Assembly (NCBI RefSeq): GCF_900168065.1 | Contig: NZ_FUZZ01000001.1 | Location: forward strand, 744,001-808,000 | Direction of reading: 5' to 3' | Source: Chitinophaga ginsengisegetis | GTDB taxonomy: Bacteria > Bacteroidota > Bacteroidia > Chitinophagales > Chitinophagaceae | DNA length: 64,000 bases | Shown here: positions 34,521 to 44,800 of the stretch, in pieces | Layout of the letters: each line of letters opens with the position of its first letter | How positions within the stretch are numbered: the first letter of the stretch is position 1 | Translations under genes and position numbers: made by a program | The notes under the pieces: model-generated | What the model was told of the DNA's origin: nothing | The model's input: the letters and a program-made list of their open reading frames with translations, nothing else | The model's database searches: none

Positions 34521-35852
34521 TCAGTCCCGCTTACGGATCAGTTCTATCAACCCTTCATTCTCAATAATGATCATTCCATGCCGATCTGCCGTGATGCCTT
34601 CTTTCAACTGATAAGTATACCTGGGCACATTGCCTTCCATCACTGTTGGCAGGTATAAAAACCGGAAGCTGCCTCCCCGCTCTTTTAACGCCTCTCCTAC
34701 TTCAATAATGTGAGAGGAAATAATAAAAAAGCAATGTTTATTCTCTGAAAAAGCAGCCGTAATAGCCAGTGTGGCGTCAAAGGCATCCTTTACATTCGTG
34801 CCTTTAAACAACTCGTCGAATATCACCACCAGGTCTTTTGACTCTCCTACCTGCTCCGCTACACTTTTCACCCGTAATACTTCCGCATAAAAGTGACTAT
34901 AGCCATGCTCCAGGCTGTCGGGTACATTAATAGTAGAGAAAAGACCGTCTTTTACAGAAAATTCCATTTCTGTTGCCGGTACCGGAAATCCCATGTGCGA
35001 CAGGTAAACGGCAATGCCAAACGACTTCATAAATGTAGACTTCCCCGCCATATTCGCACCGGTAAGAAAAGCAACATTGGACCCCGGATCAAATGAAATA
35101 TTGTTAGATACCGCATGTTCCACTGACGGATGGAACAAACCACTGATGTTGAGTACATTTTTATGTTTTGGTAAAGCCTTCGCATAACAAAAATGCTTTG
35201 TCCGCGCAACAGTGGATACGGCTATATATACATCAAACTGATAAATAATATCTATCAGGGTCTTCATCTCCCCGAGGCATCCTGTTCTCAGCTGGTAATC
35301 ATATTTTATCAGTTTCAGCAGCGATAGCTGCTTCACATCAGTTTCTTCCCAGAGCCATTGCAACCGCCTGTCATTAAAGATCTGCCGGACTTTTTCGAAG
35401 TGTTCCTGAACGGGGCTGTAGGCGCCCTGCTGCTCCAGTTTGTAAACGAAGTCCCTGAAAGCAGTTAACAAGGCGATAGTGTTACCCAACCCTGCCACAA
35501 GCAGGTCATAACCAGTATCGCGTATCACCGTTTTAAGCAACTTCCTGGACACTATATTCCACGCGGCCGCCGGCATATTGGTGGCCGCTCCGGTGGTAAG
35601 ATAATTTTCTACAACATGGAATGCTTCACCACTGAACGGGAAGGCCACCGGATTCTGTCCAAAGTACTGAAAGATACTACTGCGTTCATTGATGGCAACA
35701 GGATCTGTCAGTGGCTGCCGGAACATATCATCCAGCAATTTCCTGCCACCATTGGTTATAACGCTATCGAATATACGATATATGGATTTGTTGTTGTACC
35801 TGCCGGGAATGTTCAGATCATCAAGCGTCTGTTTGTCTGCGAGAAAACTCAT
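34521..35852 (-). CDS. MutS-like ATPase lacking mismatch-recognition domains, copy 2
   Basis: A 443-residue protein with the core/lever and ATPase part of MutS but without the N-terminal mismatch-binding and connector domains (full MutS is about 850 residues). Walker A is LTGANMAGKSTFMKSFGIA, the ST signature region is SLEHGYSHFYAEVLRVK, Walker B LVVIFDELFKGTNVKDAFDA and the switch His SSHIIE. No Smr nuclease domain and no membrane segment are seen. It overlaps its neighbour by 4 bp and shares much of the sequence, so the two are tandem duplicates. As the last gene of cassette B it is linked to SusCD and an ABC transporter, not to repair genes. Confidence 0.85.
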   Translation of the reverse strand: MSFLADKQTLDDLNIPGRYNNKSIYRIFDSVITNGGRKLLDDMFRQPLTDPVAINERSSIFQYFGQNPVAFPFSGEAFHVVENYLTTGAATNMPAAAWNIVSRKLLKTVIRDTGYDLLVAGLGNTIALLTAFRDFVYKLEQQGAYSPVQEHFEKVRQIFNDRRLQWLWEETDVKQLSLLKLIKYDYQLRTGCLGEMKTLIDIIYQFDVYIAVSTVARTKHFCYAKALPKHKNVLNISGLFHPSVEHAVSNNISFDPGSNVAFLTGANMAGKSTFMKSFGIAVYLSHMGFPVPATEMEFSVKDGLFSTINVPDSLEHGYSHFYAEVLRVKSVAEQVGESKDLVVIFDELFKGTNVKDAFDATLAITAAFSENKHCFFIISSHIIEVGEALKERGGSFRFLYLPTVMEGNVPRYTYQLKEGITADRHGMIIIENEGLIELIRKRD

Positions 35853-37198
35853 GCGTCCTTGTTTTTATCTTTTTTTTTGCTGATGATATCCAGGATACCT
35901 TCGTTATTGATAATAAGCATCCCATGCCTGTCGGTGGTGATACCGGCAGCTAACCTGTACGTATAAACGGGTTTGTTATTTTCCATTTTTGTAGGAAGAA
36001 AAATAAAATGGATGTTCCTGCATCGTTCTTTCAGCACTTCTCCCGCCTCTGTTATATGTGTTGAAATCACAAAAATACAATTCTCTCTTTCTGCAAAAGC
36101 AGCGGTAACTGCCACGGTGCCTTCATAAGCATCTTTTACGTTGGTGCCTCTGAAAAGTTCATCAAAGATGAGGAACAGGTTCTTTGCTTTGGATAGTTCC
36201 CTGGCGATCTTTTTTATCCGCAATACTTCTGTATAGAAATGACTACTGCCGGAAGAAAGATCATCCGGTAAATTAATGGTCGTATAAATGCCATCCCTCA
36301 CGGCAAACTCCATTTTCTCCGCGGCAACGGGAAAGCCCATATGCGCCAGGAACATAGCGATACCTAAGGATTTCATAAAGGTAGATTTGCCCGCCATATT
36401 GGCGCCGGTTAAAAAAACAACGTTGTTCTCCGGTGTAATATGTATCGTATTGGGTACCGCGTTTGCTACCTGCGGATGGTAAACGCCCTCCAGCCGTATA
36501 TGATGGCTCCCCGCATCTAAGGCAACAGGGAATACCAGCTTCCTTTCCGTAGCCACCCTGGCTACGGTAATATACACGTCCAAATGATAGATCAGGGATA
36601 ACATTTTGCTCAGCTCTTTGCTGAGCCGGAACCTGAGCAGCTGGTCATATTCCACTACTTTGGCATAAGCCAGCTTACTACCTGCGGGTTCCTGCAATAC
36701 CTGCTCCAATGCCGGGTCCTGCAGGAGCTTTTTCATTTCCGCCATATCCGCCCCGTAGGGGTTATCGGTGGGCAACGTTGCCATATAAACGAAAAAGCCC
36801 TGCAGCATATGCAGCATCTCTATCACCGACCGGATCCCGTCGCTGACCGCTTTAAAGTTATTATCCGCCGCGATCAGGTTGTTGAATTTCCTCGCCAGCG
36901 TATTCCCTTCCGGCGATAAACGGGTCCGGTCGTCCTGTATAGCCAGGTAGCCTTCTATTACATCAAACAAACCGCTGCTGAAAGGGAAACCGGCATTAAC
37001 AGACTGAAAAAACCTGATCTTCCCGCTCCGGTTATTGATGGCAGCCTTCTCCGCAAGCGGGTACCTGAACATATTTTCCAGCACCGCTGCGCCACCACGC
37101 GTACTGGTATGATTAAAAACAGTGTAGATAGAATCAGCGCCTGGTTTCCCCAGTATATTAAGATCAGTAAGGGTTTGCTTATCTGTATTAAAAATCAT
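35849..37198 (-). CDS. MutS-like ATPase lacking mismatch-recognition domains, copy 1
   Basis: A 449-residue MutS-type ATPase, first of a tandem pair. Walker A (LTGANMAGKSTFMKSLGIA), ST motif region (LSSGSSHFYTEVLRIKK), Walker B (LFLIFDELFRGTNVKDAYEG) and the His switch (STHITEAG) are complete, so ATP binding and dimerisation are likely. The first ~200 residues look like the MutS lever and core, starting from FNTDKQTLTDLNILGKPGAD; no FxE mismatch motif is visible. It begins 26 bp after the permease/GldG gene, so it is probably co-transcribed with the transporter. The two copies could form a heterodimer. What they bind is unknown. Confidence 0.87.
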   Translation of the reverse strand: MIFNTDKQTLTDLNILGKPGADSIYTVFNHTSTRGGAAVLENMFRYPLAEKAAINNRSGKIRFFQSVNAGFPFSSGLFDVIEGYLAIQDDRTRLSPEGNTLARKFNNLIAADNNFKAVSDGIRSVIEMLHMLQGFFVYMATLPTDNPYGADMAEMKKLLQDPALEQVLQEPAGSKLAYAKVVEYDQLLRFRLSKELSKMLSLIYHLDVYITVARVATERKLVFPVALDAGSHHIRLEGVYHPQVANAVPNTIHITPENNVVFLTGANMAGKSTFMKSLGIAMFLAHMGFPVAAEKMEFAVRDGIYTTINLPDDLSSGSSHFYTEVLRIKKIARELSKAKNLFLIFDELFRGTNVKDAYEGTVAVTAAFAERENCIFVISTHITEAGEVLKERCRNIHFIFLPTKMENNKPVYTYRLAAGITTDRHGMLIINNEGILDIISKKKDKNKDA

Positions 37199-37224
37199 CT
37201 TATAAAAAGTTTAAACAATCCCTG

Positions 37225-39525
37225 CTATTTTCTTTTCCGTCTGATAAGCAATATGGCTCCAAATGCAAGCAGGATACCGGGCAGCACCCACAGGTAAATG
37301 ATCCGCAGGAATTTCACCTGCCCCTTTGTTAACAGCACCGCTGTGTCTTCCGGTTTAGGGCGGGTGCTATCGATCGGGAATTCGCCGTAACTCAGCCAGC
37401 TGAATAAGGCGGTGTTAAAAACAAAATTTGCATTCCTTAAATTAAAACGCTGCAATTCCGCGTTGCCCATAAAGTCGGCATCACCCGTTACGATAATACG
37501 CTGCTCTTTATTATTGACCTTACGGGTCAGGGAAAGCGCTGTGGCAAAGGATTTACGTACATCTCCATTTTCCGGCGAAAAAACAACTTCCGCGGAATCT
37601 GTCACGAGGTTATCTTTTTTCAGCCAGCAGTTTTTCTCACTCGTTATCAGCAATGGTTTGATGGTGAATATACCGGTATCAGCATAAGCGAGGGCTGTTG
37701 CCCGTGGCATGGTAGCCATTGCGCTATCGTGGTGACTGTGGGCCAACGCAGGATAAAACGACGAGACGGTTTCGGTGAGATAAGGTGTGATCAGCTCCGG
37801 TTGCAGATCTTTACTGGTTTGCACCAATATACCATCCATCAACTGCACACCCAGATGTTGGAGAAATGGATTCAGGATCGCCTGTTTGCCAGGCTCTCCG
37901 GCCACCAGCAAATTCCCTCCCCTGTTTACATATTGCTTCAGTTTTTCAATACTGGCGGCAGTCATAGCCACCTTCGGATCTGCCAGTACCAGGGCTGAAA
38001 TATCAGCAGGAATATCCTGTGAATCCAGGGATAGCGTATCTACATCAAATCCCTGGTTCAGGAGTGAATTACGAAAAGTAGTGAGGTTAGTGAGTACTTT
38101 GTACTCCCTGTCTCCCAGCTTATTTATACTCCGCTCCAGGTGCCCCGTCAGGAAAATTATTTTGGGCATCTTCGCCTGCAGCAACCGCTTGAATGCTGCT
38201 GATACTTCTGTTTCACTCGGCCACTGCATGTTGTCATCAAACACCCGCAGGAAAGTAGTTCTGCCTTTGTACTTCAGCTGCATCACGTACCGGTTCAATT
38301 CTGGTTTCAGGTCAATCATCTTGCGTATTTCAGCGGGCGTTTTGAACTGGTCCATCGTAAGATCCTTACTGTCTGCATACTGTTTGGCTATCTGTTCCAA
38401 TGTTTTATCCTTGTAGTACCGCAACATACCAGGGCTTTCAAAGGCCGTATCATAATATAAAACCGTTTTAAGTTCAATGTTGTGTTTGAACCGGGTATAT
38501 GGTTCCCAACGGGCCAGGTTCCGGTTGTAGGAGTCGGGGCGGCCCAGATCCCAGTAACGGCCCAGCAGGTTATTATACGCGGTAACTTCCAGGGGGGCAT
38601 CTCCCAGTTCTTTTATAATTTTCTGTGCATTGGGCGTCAGCGTTCTTTCTTTTGCGCGGGTGGCATCATAATAGCCCACCAGTGAAGGAATAGAACTGAA
38701 ATAGCCAATAACCAGTGTGGATACTATCACAAAAGTGTATCGCCCTGCTTTTACGAGCGCCGGTTTGGATTCCATGCCGGCTTTCAGCTTATAGATACTA
38801 AGCCCGAGAAAAAGGTACACGATGGCCACAAAATAGATGACATCCTTTGACGTAATAAGTCCTACCAGCATGTTTCCTGTGCGGCCGGAAATAGACAGGA
38901 AATAGGTCAGCGTCCGCACAAATGCAATATCCTGCCAGAGCGTGCCAACGTAGGATAGCAACCCTATCATTACAAAAGTGCATACCGCTGCTACCACCTG
39001 GTAAGTGGTAAGGCACGACATAAACAACCCGATGGCCGAGTAGGCGCAAAGCAACAGGTACAGTCCCAGCATAGCGCTGATCAGCATACCGGAATCGGGC
39101 GATTTGATCTGGAACATACCGGAAACAACAAAAACAGTAAAAATCATCACCAGCAACCCGCTATAGATCATCATGGCCAGGAATTTCCCGAACACAATTT
39201 CCCTTACGCGGATAGGCGATGTATACAACAGCTTAATTGTTCCGCTGCTGGTTTCACGGCTTACCAACCCCATCGTGAGCAGTGGAATATATAAATATAA
39301 ATTCCGCAGCACGCCACCTAATACGCCCCGGTTGCTGAGGAAAACATATTCTGTTACGCTGCCGAAAAACTTTCCGCCTGCATCCTGCTCTCTTGCTATT
39401 CCCTCTAAAGCATCCAGGTAGGTTACTCCGCATTGGATGAGGAATACAATCATTAAAAACCATGCAATAGGTGAGTAAAACAGGGTTCGTAACTCTGTTT
39501 TGGCTATTCTTAATATCGTCTTCAT
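37225..39525 (-). CDS. Fused ABC-2 permease and GldG-like auxiliary domain, cassette B
   Basis: A 766-residue paralogue of the protein at 12620-14896, started at ATG 39525, seven bases after the ATPase stop. An N-terminal permease (~270 residues, FYSPIAWFLMIV entry and about six membrane segments) joins a long GldG/ABC_transp_aux region (ERTLTPNAQKIIKELGD through to IIVTGDADFMGN), ending with a membrane helix and IRRKRK. Shared phrases with cassette A include LVSRETSSGTIKLLYTSPI and SGRTGNMLVGLITSKDVIY. Presumed to form a complex with the ATPase encoded upstream. Cargo and direction unknown. Confidence 0.86.
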   Translation of the reverse strand: MKTILRIAKTELRTLFYSPIAWFLMIVFLIQCGVTYLDALEGIAREQDAGGKFFGSVTEYVFLSNRGVLGGVLRNLYLYIPLLTMGLVSRETSSGTIKLLYTSPIRVREIVFGKFLAMMIYSGLLVMIFTVFVVSGMFQIKSPDSGMLISAMLGLYLLLCAYSAIGLFMSCLTTYQVVAAVCTFVMIGLLSYVGTLWQDIAFVRTLTYFLSISGRTGNMLVGLITSKDVIYFVAIVYLFLGLSIYKLKAGMESKPALVKAGRYTFVIVSTLVIGYFSSIPSLVGYYDATRAKERTLTPNAQKIIKELGDAPLEVTAYNNLLGRYWDLGRPDSYNRNLARWEPYTRFKHNIELKTVLYYDTAFESPGMLRYYKDKTLEQIAKQYADSKDLTMDQFKTPAEIRKMIDLKPELNRYVMQLKYKGRTTFLRVFDDNMQWPSETEVSAAFKRLLQAKMPKIIFLTGHLERSINKLGDREYKVLTNLTTFRNSLLNQGFDVDTLSLDSQDIPADISALVLADPKVAMTAASIEKLKQYVNRGGNLLVAGEPGKQAILNPFLQHLGVQLMDGILVQTSKDLQPELITPYLTETVSSFYPALAHSHHDSAMATMPRATALAYADTGIFTIKPLLITSEKNCWLKKDNLVTDSAEVVFSPENGDVRKSFATALSLTRKVNNKEQRIIVTGDADFMGNAELQRFNLRNANFVFNTALFSWLSYGEFPIDSTRPKPEDTAVLLTKGQVKFLRIIYLWVLPGILLAFGAILLIRRKRK

Positions 39526-39532
39526 TAATAGG

Positions 39533-40465
39533 TTATTGTTTTGATGATGGATGGGATAACTGCTTAAATATTTCGTCAAGCGCACTTTTATCAAGGCTGA
39601 TCTCCCGCAGTCTCCAGCCATTATGTACCGATGCTGCAACGATCCTTTCTGTAATATCCTGTTCCCCGTTGAAGTAAATGCGCAGCTGCCGTTCGGTAAG
39701 AAACTCTACCTGGGTAACGCCGTTAATTTTTAGCAGCTCTGCTTCCACCGGTGGGTTCTCCAGGTGTACGAGCACACTGTGTGGCTCTACGTAGTTGTTA
39801 AAGGTGTCCATTGTATCGGAGAAAACGATTTTCCCGTTTTCGATCATCCTGATTTCTTTACATAGTATCTGTACTTCCGACAGGATGTGAGAAGAAAAAA
39901 TCACGGCTCTGTCGCGCGCAATCTCTTTGATCAGCGACCGTACCTCTATGATCTGGTTGGGGTCCAGCCCGTTGGTGGGCTCGTCCAGCACTACCAGTTT
40001 AGGCCGGTGTACAATGGCCTGTGCAATGCCTACGCGCTGCCGGTAACCTCCTGAGAGGTTCCGGATCAGTCGTTTGCTGAAATGATCCACCCCGCAGCGC
40101 TCTTTGGCTTCCTTTACGGCGGATTTCATTTTATCCTTTGGCAGATGCCGCAGGCCGGCGCAATACCTGAGGTATTCGTCTACCGTAAGATCCATGTAAA
40201 GCGGCGGCTGTTGCGGCAGAAAGCCAATATCTCTTTTAGCCTGCTGCGGATCTTCTTTCATATTAACACCGTTGATGTACACATCGCCTTCGGTCTGGTT
40301 CAACGCGCCGCATACAATATTCATGGTAGTAGATTTTCCTGCGCCGTTTGAGCCCAGTAACCCTACAATACCTGTTGGGCCGATCTCCATATTGATATCG
40401 CGGATGGCCCAGGAAGTACTGTACCGGTGGGATAACTTTTCAATTCTCAGAATACTTGATTCCAT
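39533..40465 (-). CDS. ABC transporter ATP-binding protein (GldA-like), cassette B
   Basis: A 310-residue ABC ATPase with intact Walker A (GSNGAGKSTT), signature LSGGYRQRVGIAQ, Walker B (KLVVLDEPTNGLDP) and switch region SSHILSE. Together with the permease/GldG protein it makes a complete exporter-like unit. Very similar to the cassette A ATPase over its full length. It begins 33 bp after the SusD gene, so it is probably on the receptor transcript. Confidence 0.93.
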   Translation of the reverse strand: MESSILRIEKLSHRYSTSWAIRDINMEIGPTGIVGLLGSNGAGKSTTMNIVCGALNQTEGDVYINGVNMKEDPQQAKRDIGFLPQQPPLYMDLTVDEYLRYCAGLRHLPKDKMKSAVKEAKERCGVDHFSKRLIRNLSGGYRQRVGIAQAIVHRPKLVVLDEPTNGLDPNQIIEVRSLIKEIARDRAVIFSSHILSEVQILCKEIRMIENGKIVFSDTMDTFNNYVEPHSVLVHLENPPVEAELLKINGVTQVEFLTERQLRIYFNGEQDITERIVAASVHNGWRLREISLDKSALDEIFKQLSHPSSKQ

Positions 40466-40498
40466 TTATTTTATAATTTTTTTTTGCAGATGTACAGT

Positions 40499-41881
40499 CT
40501 ATGGATTTTGTTCCATTTCCGGATTCTGGGCGATGAGTATATTCGCCAGCGGAAACACATAACCAGTACTATTGGGTTCCAATGTATAGGTGGCTCCATC
40601 AAACGACCTGGTAACAGTTTTAGCGAATTGCGGATCTTTGTTCAGCCGGCGCTGATCAAACCAACGCAGCCCGCTGCCAAAAAATTCACGGCGGCGTTCA
40701 TCCACTACCAGTTGCAATGCTTCTGCAGCAGTGGCAGCAGTGAGGCCGGCATAATCCGCGGGCAGGAAACGCAGCTTGCGGAGGGTGTTCAGCATATTCA
40801 CGGCGTCGTCTTTTTTACCTGCACGGGCGAGGCATTCCGCTTTAATCAGCCAGGTTTCGTTGACAGAGAGGCCCGCTGCCGGCTTATCCGGCGAGCCTGA
40901 ATATTTTTCACGCGACCAGAAACCCAGCCCGGTAAATGAAGGGTAAAACGAAGCACCTTGTTTTACAAAAAGTTGATAGCGCAAATCTTTTGTTCCGAGT
41001 AAATCGAGTATCGCCTGACTTAACTGCGGGGCGCTAAACGTTTGACGGGGAACTTTGCGCAACAGGATCTGCTTATCTTCAAGCTGCGAAGGAAAAATGT
41101 AACTGCTTCCGGCTACCGCTATGTTATAGTCGTACAGGGTGCTGGATAAAGCCAGCGTACTATCGGCAAAAGCAGCAGCATTGGCAAAGTCGCGCATGTT
41201 AAGATATACTTTGGATAACAGCGCATAAGCTGCCGCCTTGTTGGGTCTGAAATTAATATCCTGTTGGAGCGGCAGGATCGGAATCGCAGCCGTGATATCT
41301 TTCAGCACCTGCGCATACACCTGTTTCACCGATGCTCTTTTTAAATCCACGAAAAGGGCTGCCTTTAATAAAACGGGCACTCCCGGATCTGTTTCAGCGG
41401 TGGCTGCATCATATTGTTTGCCATACAGGTTAACCAGATTAAAATAATTAAAGGCCCGGTGTAACAGCGCTTCCCCGAGGAGCGTTTGTTTTAATAACAT
41501 ATCTCCCCCTTTACTGTCCATTACTCCATCAATCACAATGTTATAGGTATACATGGTAGCATACAGCGTATTCCAGTCATAGTCCTGGGCAAGATCCGTA
41601 TAAACCGGTTTACGCCAGGTATAAATAGCCTTTTGAGTATTATTGGCTTTAATATTATTCTGGATCTCCGGTGCGATGAAATCCACATCGTCACAACTCA
41701 CCAGCGGAGCCGACCCGAACGCCGCTTCCTGCTGATCCCGGTTATTCAGTAAAAAACGGTAATCTTCTGTATATACCAGCACACGCTGCCCCTGTATGGG
41801 CACATCTTCCACATATTTACGGCAGGAAATCATGCCGGCACTCAACAATAAAAACGCAATAATTATTTTATAGTGACGCAT
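40499..41881 (-). CDS. SusD/RagB-family lipoprotein, cassette B
   Basis: Receptor-partner lipoprotein of 460 residues. The signal peptide ends in LLLSAGMISC, Cys20 being the lipidation site. The EALLHRAFNYFNLVNLYGKQY block is diagnostic for SusD, as is the C-terminal DERRREFFGSGLRWFDQRRLN. It starts 18 bp after the SusC stop. The relationship to the cassette A SusD is visible in this C-terminal block and in NKAAAYALLSKVYLNM. Substrate unknown. Confidence 0.93.
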   Translation of the reverse strand: MRHYKIIIAFLLLSAGMISCRKYVEDVPIQGQRVLVYTEDYRFLLNNRDQQEAAFGSAPLVSCDDVDFIAPEIQNNIKANNTQKAIYTWRKPVYTDLAQDYDWNTLYATMYTYNIVIDGVMDSKGGDMLLKQTLLGEALLHRAFNYFNLVNLYGKQYDAATAETDPGVPVLLKAALFVDLKRASVKQVYAQVLKDITAAIPILPLQQDINFRPNKAAAYALLSKVYLNMRDFANAAAFADSTLALSSTLYDYNIAVAGSSYIFPSQLEDKQILLRKVPRQTFSAPQLSQAILDLLGTKDLRYQLFVKQGASFYPSFTGLGFWSREKYSGSPDKPAAGLSVNETWLIKAECLARAGKKDDAVNMLNTLRKLRFLPADYAGLTAATAAEALQLVVDERRREFFGSGLRWFDQRRLNKDPQFAKTVTRSFDGATYTLEPNSTGYVFPLANILIAQNPEMEQNP

Positions 41882-41899
41882 ACTTTTCGGTTTAATGAA

Positions 41900-44800
41900 T
41901 TAGAAACTCAGTGCAACTCTGAAAGAATAATTGGTTAATGGAGGAAGCTGGTAGTTATTCCCTGTTTTGTACAGGTAATCGGGATCCAGCTTTTCCTTAT
42001 TGGCCGCCCAGATCATACCCAGGTTGCGGGCCACTGCAGAAACGGTCATGCTCTTCATTGCTACCTTTCCGAGCAAAGCAGCAGGGATGTTATAAGACAA
42101 CATCACCTGTTGCAATTTGATATTGCTGCGGCTTCTTACCAGCAGGTCCGATTCTATATACCGGTTAACGCTCGCATAAAAATTGGTATTGGCGCCAAAT
42201 ATCAGCCCGGGAACATTGGTAGAAGCCTCATCGCCCGGCTTTCTCCAACGATTCGCCAGATCACCGGTTCTTCCTACAAAAACATTATTACTATAGCCTA
42301 CGTCCTGGATAGACGGCTTCAGGAAAACACCGCCGAAAGCGCACTGGAATTGCACGTTCAGGTCGAAGCCTTTGTATTGTACCGAGTGACTGAAGCTTCC
42401 AAACCACGGAGAGGTGGTACGTCCGGAATAAACACGGACGTTCTCATATGGCGACTCCATTACAGAATACTTCTTGGAACGGTCATTGCCGTTATAGATC
42501 TGCGACTGGCCGGTATTATCCAGTCCTGCCCAGGCATAGGTAAACAGGTAATCCGTGGGGTAACCCGAGTACAACATCTCCGGTGCAAAATAAGTAGTGG
42601 GTTTTTCGAAGCGTGGATCTTTGATGATGTTCGTATTGTAAGACATATTGATAGTAGCCGTCCACCTCCAGTTTTTATTCAACACAGGCACTACATTGAC
42701 GCCCAGATCCACCCCGTGTCCTTCCAGGTTAGCCGTATTAAATAAAGTAGACGTAAAACCATAAGTACCGTTAATAGGCATCTGCCAGATGATATCTGTA
42801 GTATGTTTTTTATAATATTCTGCCGAACCAAATACCCGGTTTTTAAAGAAGGAAAAATCAAGACCCCAGTTAATCATCCTGGTTTTTTCCCATCCCAGGT
42901 TTTCCATTGCAGGATTGGCAATCACACCGTAGGGATAGTTGGTGTAATAATCTGCTCCCAGCAAACTGATAGTGGTAACCGGCGCATAACCCTGCGGTGC
43001 ATTCCCGCTGAAGCCATAGGTGAAGCGTGCTGCCAGCTGATCCATCCATCTGATATTACTGAACCATTCTTCCTTGCCAATATTCCACTTCAGGCCACCT
43101 GACCATAATGGGATGGCTCTTTTACGCCGTTCAACCCCCAACAGATTATAATCGTCAAAACGCGCACTTCCTGAAACAGTATATTTATTATCAAAGGTGT
43201 AAGATCCGTTCGCATAGTACGACAGCGACCGGGTGGTTTTTTCTGTGACTGGCCTGGAAGTGGCGCCGATAGACTGCGTTATGCCATAGATGTCTTTAAA
43301 TCCAACAAAAGGATTCACACTACGGAAAGTATTGATGGACTTATCATAACCATAACGCATTTCCCCGCTGCCTTTATTATAGGATTCCCTGATCTCGTTA
43401 CCTATCACTAAATTCAGCTGGTGCCTGTCGTTCCAGTTCTTATTTACATTGATCTGTCCGCGCAGGTTATAACTTTTCCCCAGGCCACTGCCAAGATCCA
43501 GTCTTCCGCCCGGAGGCACGCCATACACGCGGGCGCCGGTAGGACTCAGACTGGTTCCCTTATTCACCAGTATTCTGGCGTCGTAGCTATCTGGTTCCCA
43601 GTACTGCTCATATTCCGTAAACATTCTGCCCACATTACCCGAAACGCCCACTCCCAGCCAGGAAGTGATGTTGCCATTTACGGCCACATTCAATGCCAGA
43701 CTATTGGCGGTATTATGGGTATTGGAATACTGCAGTTCTTCGATGGGAGAATAACCAAACGGAAGATATCCTTTACCTTCAAGATACCTGGCGGTTGATG
43801 GAATAGTAAGCAGATCGTAACGGATGTTATTACCCGCTGCATCTTTGAGCATATCATAAGGCCGCATACCACCGGATACCGTGCTCATTGCCGTTACAGC
43901 AGCATTATTTATTTTATCCCTGGTATTTCCAAAAGTCAGGTCAGTGCTTACGGTAACACGCCCGTTCAATAAACTGGAGGTATTGCCTGCTCTCAGGGAA
44001 TATCCCTTGTTCATATTACTTTTATAAACACGGTCTTCCTTATAAAAATAACCGGACAAAAAGTAAGAGCTGTTTACTCCCCCGCCGGAAATGGAAAGAT
44101 TATATTGTTGCGTGGTGGGCGACTGGATCATGTATTTCTCCATCTGCGAACGGTTATCCGTAGCGCCCAATGCCGCCAGCTGTGCGTTCATTTCAGCTTC
44201 TGTTATTTCACCACGTTTTTGCTTGAAAAAGATCGCCTGTACCTGGCTGTTATTTTCCGGGTAATAGCTTCCCGGCGTACTGCGCGGAACCGGATCATTG
44301 TATCGTCCTTTCTCCAGCAGTTCTTTTTCCAGGTCGACATACTGTGATACCGACATCATTTCTCCATAACCAAGACTGGGTCTGCTACTGGTACCCATCG
44401 TGGTGGAGAAACTGAAAACCGGTTTGCTGTTACGCATACCTTTCTTTGTAACCACTACAACTACGCCATTGGCTGCCTGGATACCCCAGATAGAGGCCGC
44501 TGCCGCATCTTTCAGGAAAGTGATCTGGTCGATATCATCCGGGTTGAGCAGATCCAGTGCACCATTGGCGATGGACACCTGTGAGGGGAATCCGTCTATT
44601 ACGAGCAGTGGATCTAAACTTACTTTGGTGTATTGACTTACAATAGTGGACAAACCGCGGATTCTCACCGACCCGTTACGGCTTTTGCCCGCGGTGGTTT
44701 TGGTAGAAATATCCACGCCGGGCACCATGCCCTGCAAACGCTCCAGGATACTCACTACCGGTACCTGCGCCAGCTGTTTCCCGGTAACCACGCCGAATGA

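Noticed and set aside
34521..37198. Calling the two MutS-like genes mutS or mutS2
   Set aside because: They are half the length of MutS and lack the mismatch-recognition domain and any Smr nuclease, so a repair gene name would mislead.
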